DNA from: Bacillota bacterium
GTDB taxonomy: Bacteria > Bacillota > Clostridia > Lachnospirales > Lachnospiraceae
DNA: 47,920 nucleotides
Assembly (NCBI GenBank): GCA_023414875.1
Contig: JAEZMV010000010.1
Coordinates: 1-47,920, forward strand
Direction: 5' to 3'
Shown here: piece after piece, positions 44,118 to 47,920 of the stretch
Layout: each line of letters starts with the position of its first letter
Position numbering within the stretch: the stretch's first letter is position 1
Made by a program: the position numbers and the translations under genes
The notes under the pieces: generated by a model
What the model saw: the letters and a program-made list of their open reading frames with translations, nothing else
The model's database searches: none
Told to the model about the DNA's origin: nothing

Positions 44118-44660
44118 ATGGATAAGTATATTAAAACCCCACTGAATACAGAAGTAGTTAACGGTCTTGAAGCGGGCGATTATGTCTATATCACAGGAAC
44201 GATCTATACAGCAAGAGATGCTGCGCACAAGAGATTATTTGAGACAATGAAGGAAGGTAAGAGGATTCCCTTTGACCTAGTAAATAATATAATATATTAT
44301 CTTGGCCCTACGCCGGAAAGGGAAGGTCAGGTAATCGGATCGGCAGGTCCCACAACCAGCAGCCGAATGGATAAATATACTCCCTTACTTTTAGACAATG
44401 GCTTAAAGGGTATGATAGGAAAAGGAAAAAGAAGCAAGGAAGTAATCGAGGCCATGGTAAGAAATAAAGCTGTTTATTTTGCTGCGGTGGGAGGAGCCGG
44501 AGCTTTACTTTCCAAAAAGATTAAAGCATCAAAAGTAATTGCATATGATGACTTAGGAACAGAAGCAATCCGGGAGCTTTATGTAGAAGATTTTCCGGTA
44601 ATTGTTGTAATAGATTCACAAGGTAATAATTTGTATGAAATAGTGATGCAAAGCAGTTGA
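44118..44660 (+). CDS. Class I fumarate hydratase, beta subunit
   Basis: 180 residues, the C-terminal swivelling domain as a separate protein. Family segments: AGDYVYITGTIYTARDAAHKRL, GPTTSSRMDKYTPLLLDNGLKGMIGKG and AVGGAGALLSKKIK. Works with the alpha subunit. Its TGA stop is part of the -35 box of the following tRNA-Ser promoter. Confidence 0.9.
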   Translation: MDKYIKTPLNTEVVNGLEAGDYVYITGTIYTARDAAHKRLFETMKEGKRIPFDLVNNIIYYLGPTPEREGQVIGSAGPTTSSRMDKYTPLLLDNGLKGMIGKGKRSKEVIEAMVRNKAVYFAAVGGAGALLSKKIKASKVIAYDDLGTEAIRELYVEDFPVIVVIDSQGNNLYEIVMQSS

Positions 44661-44685
44661 CAAAAGAATGGTCATTTGTTATACT
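44657..44685 (+). promoter_or_regulatory. Promoter of tRNA-Ser, overlapping the fumarase beta stop
   Basis: TTGACA (44657-44662), a 17-base spacer, TATACT (44680-44685). The TGA in the -35 is the stop codon of the upstream gene. Confidence 0.82.
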
Positions 44686-44771
44686 AGGTTTTGTCTCTGT
44701 GAGAAATGACAGAGAAACAGCATAATAAATGCTTGGAAAATTGAATCTATATTATATAAGTTCAGTTTCTT

Positions 44772-44859
44772 GGAGAAATACTCAAGAGGCCGAAGAGGCG
44801 CCCCTGCTAAGGGTGTAGGTCGGGTGACCGGCGCGAGGGTTCAAATCCCTCTTTCTCCG
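44772..44859 (+). tRNA. tRNA-Ser (anticodon GCT)
   Basis: 88 bases with the long variable arm of class II tRNAs. Acceptor GGAGAAA pairs with TTTCTCC; anticodon loop CTGCTAA gives GCT, reading AGC/AGU; T arm GGGTTCAAATCCC. Discriminator G; CCA not encoded. Confidence 0.96.
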
Positions 44860-44876
44860 TTCATAAAATTAGGTAA

Positions 44877-44907
44877 TATCCACTGGTTTTCCGGTGGGTA
44901 TTTTTTT
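44877..44907 (+). terminator. Terminator of tRNA-Ser
   Basis: TATCCACTGG pairs with CCGGTGGGTA around a TTTT loop, followed by seven T residues. Confidence 0.9.
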
Positions 44908-44995
44908 ATTTAATAAAAATCATTTCGTAAAGCGTACCATAGTTCGTTTTTAGAAGTGTGTTCTTTCCTAGGAGATTACGATTATAAGATATTTT

Positions 44996-45046
44996 ATAGG
45001 AATCGCTTTTTTTATTAATACATAGGAATCGAAGTTTTGATATAAT
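44996..45046 (+). promoter_or_regulatory. Direct repeats and -10 upstream of the AraC-type gene
   Basis: ATAGGAATCG occurs at 44996-45005 and 45022-45031 (period 26). A TATAAT -10 lies at 45041-45046, with the second copy directly upstream in the spacer and no clear -35. AraC-family proteins usually bind direct repeats at such positions, so self-regulation is plausible. Confidence 0.5.
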
Positions 45047-45069
45047 ATGATTCATCTGGAGGTGGAACG

Positions 45070-45504
45070 ATGAAAAAATCAACACATATTAAGAAAACAA
45101 TTGATTATATAGAAAATCACCTGGACGAAGACATCAAGCTAGAGACCATTGCGAAAGCAGTTGGTTATTCCAAATATCATTTAAATCGTATGTTTGCAGA
45201 AAGCACCGGTCAAACAATACACAGATATATAAGAGAGCTTCGGTTAGAAAAAGCAGCGGATAATCTTGTTCATTCAGAAAAAAGTATAGTTGAAATAGCG
45301 TTTGAAGCTGGTTATGAATCACAGCAGGCATTTACCCTTGCCTTTAGACAGTTATATTACTACACGCCTATGGTATATAGAAATATCGGAATTCTCAACA
45401 CCAGACAAAGGCAAGATAAGTCATATTCACATTTTAGAATTAGCAGAAAATTTCCAGTTAAAAATAAGATATATTCTTGGAACGGTAGGGTGATGGCGGC
45501 ATGA
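45070..45504 (+). CDS. AraC family transcriptional regulator (short form)
   Basis: 144 residues. Residues 5-105 are a complete AraC double helix-turn-helix domain: LETIAKAVGYSKYHLNRMFAESTGQTIHRYIRELRLEKAADNL, then EIAFEAGYESQQAFTLAFRQLY. In place of a ligand-binding domain there is only a basic tail of about 35 residues. It may be a stand-alone DNA-binding regulator of the SoxS/MarA size class. GGAGG precedes the start. Its end overlaps the clpP-like gene by four bases, so the two are translated as a pair. Confidence 0.87.
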   Translation: MKKSTHIKKTIDYIENHLDEDIKLETIAKAVGYSKYHLNRMFAESTGQTIHRYIRELRLEKAADNLVHSEKSIVEIAFEAGYESQQAFTLAFRQLYYYTPMVYRNIGILNTRQRQDKSYSHFRISRKFPVKNKIYSWNGRVMAA

Positions 45505-46088
45505 GTATGATTCCTTACGTTATAGAACAGACAGCAAGAGGTGAAAGAAGCTACGATATATTCTCAAGGTTACTGGCAGATAGGATCATATTTTTAGGAG
45601 AAGAGGTAACTGATGCCTCAGCAAGTATTATCATTGCACAGATGCTATTTTTAGAAGCTCAGGATCCGGAGAAAGACATTAACTTTTATATTAATAGCCC
45701 AGGTGGCTCCGTTACGGCAGGATTTGCAATTTATGATACTATGAAATTTATCAAATGTGATATCTCTACGATATGTATCGGTCTTGCTGCTAGTTTTGGC
45801 TCGTTTTTGTTAGCTGCGGGAAGTCGCGGAAAAAGATTTGCGTTACCAAATTCTGAAATAATGATACATCAGCCGGCAATATCAGGTGGTTTAAAGGGTT
45901 CAGCCAGTGATATTAAAATTATGTCTGATTGTATTCAACGCAATAAAGAACGCTTGAACAGAATCCTTGCTGAAACTACTGGAAAAACAATAGAAGAAAT
46001 TGAACGGGATACGGATCGTGATTATTTTATGAATGCGGAAGAAGCTAAGGCTTATGGTCTGATCGACAGCGTAATAGTAAAAAGATAA
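45501..46088 (+). CDS. ClpP-family serine protease (probable second ClpP)
   Basis: 195 residues, normal ClpP length. Catalytic triad complete: Ser98 in GLAASFGSFLLAAG, His123 in IMIHQP, Asp172 in RDTDRDYF. The N-terminus MIPYVIEQTARGERSYDIFSRLL is typical. The segment after His123 (AISGGLKGSASDI) differs from the usual LGGAQGQATDI, as does SFGS for SMGA. No clpX, tig or lon is nearby, and the gene is bound to an AraC-type regulator by a four-base overlap. I infer a paralogue next to a main ClpP elsewhere, but the genome is not visible. Degrades proteins only with an unfoldase partner. Confidence 0.9.
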   Translation: MSMIPYVIEQTARGERSYDIFSRLLADRIIFLGEEVTDASASIIIAQMLFLEAQDPEKDINFYINSPGGSVTAGFAIYDTMKFIKCDISTICIGLAASFGSFLLAAGSRGKRFALPNSEIMIHQPAISGGLKGSASDIKIMSDCIQRNKERLNRILAETTGKTIEEIERDTDRDYFMNAEEAKAYGLIDSVIVKR

Positions 46089-46183
46089 ATAACGATAAAA
46101 ACACCCAGGCAGTTCAACCAGGTATACCAAACAGGGCAGTTGAGAGACAGGTATCAAAAGAGAGTGTGTGACAAAAGATCGAG

Positions 46184-46312
46184 ATGAATATATCACGGAG
46201 TCTAAATACTATTAAATAGTATCTTCAATATGGGCTGGGTAAATATGGATTGACAGATAAGGAAGCCTATGCTACGATTTATAACAAAATTTTAGCAGAG
46301 GGTAAGGAATGA
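46184..46312 (+). pseudogene. Small ORF interrupted by an in-frame TAG
   Basis: ATG at 46184 gives MNISRSLNTIK, then TAG (codon 12), then 30 more codons in the same frame (YLQYGLGKYGLTDKEAYATI and onward, ending AEGKE) to a TGA that overlaps the next gene's ATG. The second part reads like a real protein end. The TAG lies in the palindrome ATACTATTAAATAGTAT. A decayed small gene is most likely; a sequencing error or stop-codon read-through would look the same. Family not recognised. Confidence 0.4.
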
Positions 46313-46890
46313 TGAAAAAAGTTATAATTAGTAAAAAACACATACCAATTTTTATTATTTTAGGATTATTATTGTTTTTAGCCTTAGGTTTTTTCTTCAT
46401 ACGCAGATATAATTCCTTTGATTTAAACATAAAGGAAAATATTATTATTACAAGCAGTGCTTTTGAAGATGGTGGTACCATTCCGAAAAAATATACAGGA
46501 CAGGGAGAGGACATTTCTCCGGATTTTTTGCTTTCCTCCGTTTCACCGGAGGCTAAATCAATTGCGATAATAATGGATGATCTTGATTTTCCTATGGGAG
46601 TTTATAATCACTGGGTTATCTGGAATATTCCTGTAATGGAACAAATTCCGGCGGCCATTCCTCACGGTGAGAAAGTTGAAGCCTTAAATGATGCAATTCA
46701 GGGTATAGGCTACGGAAAACATAAATATAAGGGTCCGAATCCTCCATTTGGATCTCATAGATATCAATATAAGATATATGTTCTAGATACATTATTAGAT
46801 ATGGAAAGTGATTCCGGTAAAAGAGATTTACTTAAGAAGATGGAGGGACATGTATTACAATATGGCTCCATCACGGGTAAATTTAAATAA
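46309..46890 (+). CDS. PEBP-family protein (YbhB/YbcL type) with membrane anchor
   Basis: 193 residues. A basic N-terminus and one membrane helix (about 12-31) place the rest outside the cell. The PEBP domain (about 42-192) shows FEDGGTIPKKYTGQGEDISP, the anion-binding signature around MDDLDFPMGVYNHWVIWNIP, and GPNPPFGSHRYQYKIYVLD. Most YbhB-type proteins lack an anchor; the anchored form suggests a role at the cell surface. Function of bacterial members is poorly known. ATG at 46309 or 46312. Followed by a terminator. Confidence 0.87.
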   Translation: MMKKVIISKKHIPIFIILGLLLFLALGFFFIRRYNSFDLNIKENIIITSSAFEDGGTIPKKYTGQGEDISPDFLLSSVSPEAKSIAIIMDDLDFPMGVYNHWVIWNIPVMEQIPAAIPHGEKVEALNDAIQGIGYGKHKYKGPNPPFGSHRYQYKIYVLDTLLDMESDSGKRDLLKKMEGHVLQYGSITGKFK

Positions 46891-46911
46891 GTATAAAAAA
46901 TATAATATGCG

Positions 46912-46950
46912 AAGGGCTTTTGTATCTTAAAATGATGCAAAAGTCCTTTT
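46912..46950 (+). terminator. Terminator of the PEBP gene
   Basis: AAGGGCTTTTGTATC pairs with GATGCAAAAGTCCTT (one G-T pair, one mismatch), followed by T residues. Confidence 0.75.
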
Positions 46951-46952
46951 AG

Positions 46953-47271
46953 AATCAATTAGTTATTCGAGGTGCGGAATATTTACATAGTCTGGGTTAT
47001 GAAGCGCTTCCTCACACTTCCAGGGAGGAGTACTATGATGCCGAAAAATGTCAAAGGAAAGCAAGAGAGATTTCAAAAGAGGTTTTAATAAAGAAATATC
47101 ATTATGCGGTAAATGCATTGTGGTTTGCCTTATACAAAAGCCTATATCAAAAACCATATGGAGGAGTGTCATCAGGAGAGAACTTGTTCGGCAGTAGATT
47201 TTGCGGCCAGCTGGATAAAGTTTAATAGAAAAAATAAAGAGGAAAAGTCTGACTATTTAAAGCAAATATAA
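46953..47271 (+). pseudogene. Decayed gene with a frameshift near 47115 and no start codon
   Basis: Frame 1 from 46953 reads on without a stop and looks protein-like (GAEYLHSLGYEALPHTSREE, then YYDAEKCQRKAREISKEV, to YAVNA). After about 47115 the protein-like reading moves to the next frame (HCGLPYTKAYIKNHMEECHQ, then FAASWIKFNRKNKEEKSDYL) and stops at 47271. Loss of two bases from a CACA run would explain the shift. No start codon or ribosome-binding site remains at the front. Family not recognised; it reads like a relic of a charged, soluble protein of about 105 residues or more. Confidence 0.6.
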
Positions 47272-47481
47272 ACATTCATATATCATTATATATGAAAATT
47301 ATACTTAATCGTTCTTTTATATACTTTTTCATTTATGGGCGTTAATATTGTATTAGAATAGAATGCCTGTTTTGAGGGCATTCTAGCATAAGTTGCTGTA
47401 ATAAAAAGGCTAGTTCTTTTATACGTTGTTTAATTTTAATATATTTTTTTAAAAAATTAAATAATTTAACTCAAAAAGTTG

Positions 47482-47510
47482 TTGACAAAGATATTCGCTT
47501 GTGATATCAT
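47482..47510 (+). promoter_or_regulatory. rRNA operon promoter
   Basis: TTGACA (47482-47487), a 17-base spacer, TATCAT (47505-47510), about 325 bases before the 16S gene. An imperfect hairpin TAGAATGCC/GGGCATTCTA at 47359-47385 lies upstream; the rest of 47272-47481 is AT-rich without a gene. Confidence 0.75.
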
Positions 47511-47836
47511 TAATTTTGCTGACGCGTTAAGAAAACTTGATAAGCTGAAACATAGTTTATCTAGTAAGAATGACGTTAAGGCTAATGAACCTTGATAATT
47601 GAACAGTAAAACAACCCTGAAAATTCTAAAATATTTAGAGTTCCACATGAGCTCTAAAGTAAGATTTTTCATTAGATATATCAGTGATGATGTATCACGA
47701 ACCGTATTGATATGAAAGTATTGATACAACCACAAAAACAGTAAAGATAACAGGATAGCTTGAGCAACTTTAAGAGTTGCAATTGATGATTGTAATAATC
47801 ATCTGGCTAACGTTTATCTGACTGGATCAAAAACTT
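47511..47836 (+). other. rRNA leader with boxA-like element
   Basis: Transcribed leader without a gene. GAACCTTGATAATTGAACAG (47587-47606) resembles the boxA-containing element common before 16S and in spacers of Firmicute rRNA operons. Short inverted repeats near the 3' end (GATGATT with AATCATC) may belong to the 16S processing stem. Confidence 0.55.

Positions 47837-47920
<84 letters not shown>

Noticed and set aside
46963..47172. 69-residue minus-strand reading
   Set aside because: Shadow of the plus-strand decayed gene, which reads more like protein.
47466..47735. 89-residue minus-strand reading in the rRNA leader
   Set aside because: Covers the rRNA promoter and boxA-like element in antisense; no ribosome-binding site.

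Overview
The window looks like the chromosomal replication-origin region of a low-GC anaerobic Firmicute, most likely a Lachnospiraceae (Clostridium cluster XIVa) relative of Lachnoclostridium phytofermentans. Evidence: the order rpmH-rnpA-yidD-yidC-jag-mnmE-mnmG-rsmG-parA-parB to the left of dnaA and dnaN-S4-recF-gyrB-gyrA to the right; family genes common in Lachnospiraceae (DUF3881-type, DUF4446-type); a long fermentative AdhE close to the origin; and the 5' end of a clostridial 16S rRNA gene at the right edge. The species assignment is inference from memory, not from a search.

Layout. 1-163: 5' end of a group IIC intron placed directly behind the terminator of ilvBN. 215-2912: ilvBN (acetolactate synthase) under a T-box leader with a probable GUA (Val) specifier. 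3191-6464: VOC protein, tRNA-Lys, thioredoxin, a small basic ORF, trmB, and an iron-sulfur flavoprotein. 6575-8807: a DacF-like carboxypeptidase convergent with a coiled-coil membrane protein, one base apart. 8892-15465: complete phosphate regulon pstSCAB-phoU-phoB-phoR with a Pho box and two hairpins near pstS. 15566-18033: tRNA-Arg, a DUF3881-type gene and an HD-GYP protein. 18269-21091: adhE, whose promoter is bracketed by two near-perfect Rex operators. 21133-23800: DUF4446, parB, parA and three parS sites. 23820-26230: a DegS/DegU-like two-component pair and a GNAT acetyltransferase placed inside the conserved origin cluster. 26312-33838: rsmG, mnmG, mnmE, jag, yidC, yidD, rnpA, rpmH. 33872-35741: oriC, with DnaA boxes on both sides of dnaA. 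35742-43050: dnaN, S4 protein, recF, gyrB, gyrA. 43211-47271: two-subunit fumarase, tRNA-Ser, an AraC-ClpP pair, an amber-interrupted small ORF, a PEBP-family protein and a decayed gene. 47482-47920: rRNA promoter, leader and 16S start.

Replication runs outward from oriC. Most genes point away from the origin; the exceptions (VOC protein, flavoprotein, dacF-like gene, adhE) are head-on. Several starts are moved inward from the longest reading frame because a clear Shine-Dalgarno sequence sits just before an internal start codon.

The most interesting signals are: a gyrB leader in which one CCTCC element can pair either with an upstream GGAGG or with the gyrB ribosome-binding site, overlapped by a 13-codon upstream ORF; a five-cysteine insertion in IlvB; the dual Rex sites on adhE; the overlapping AraC-ClpP pair with direct repeats at its promoter; and two broken genes near the rRNA operon. 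I did not find a clearly new multi-gene system; these are candidates at the level of single loci.
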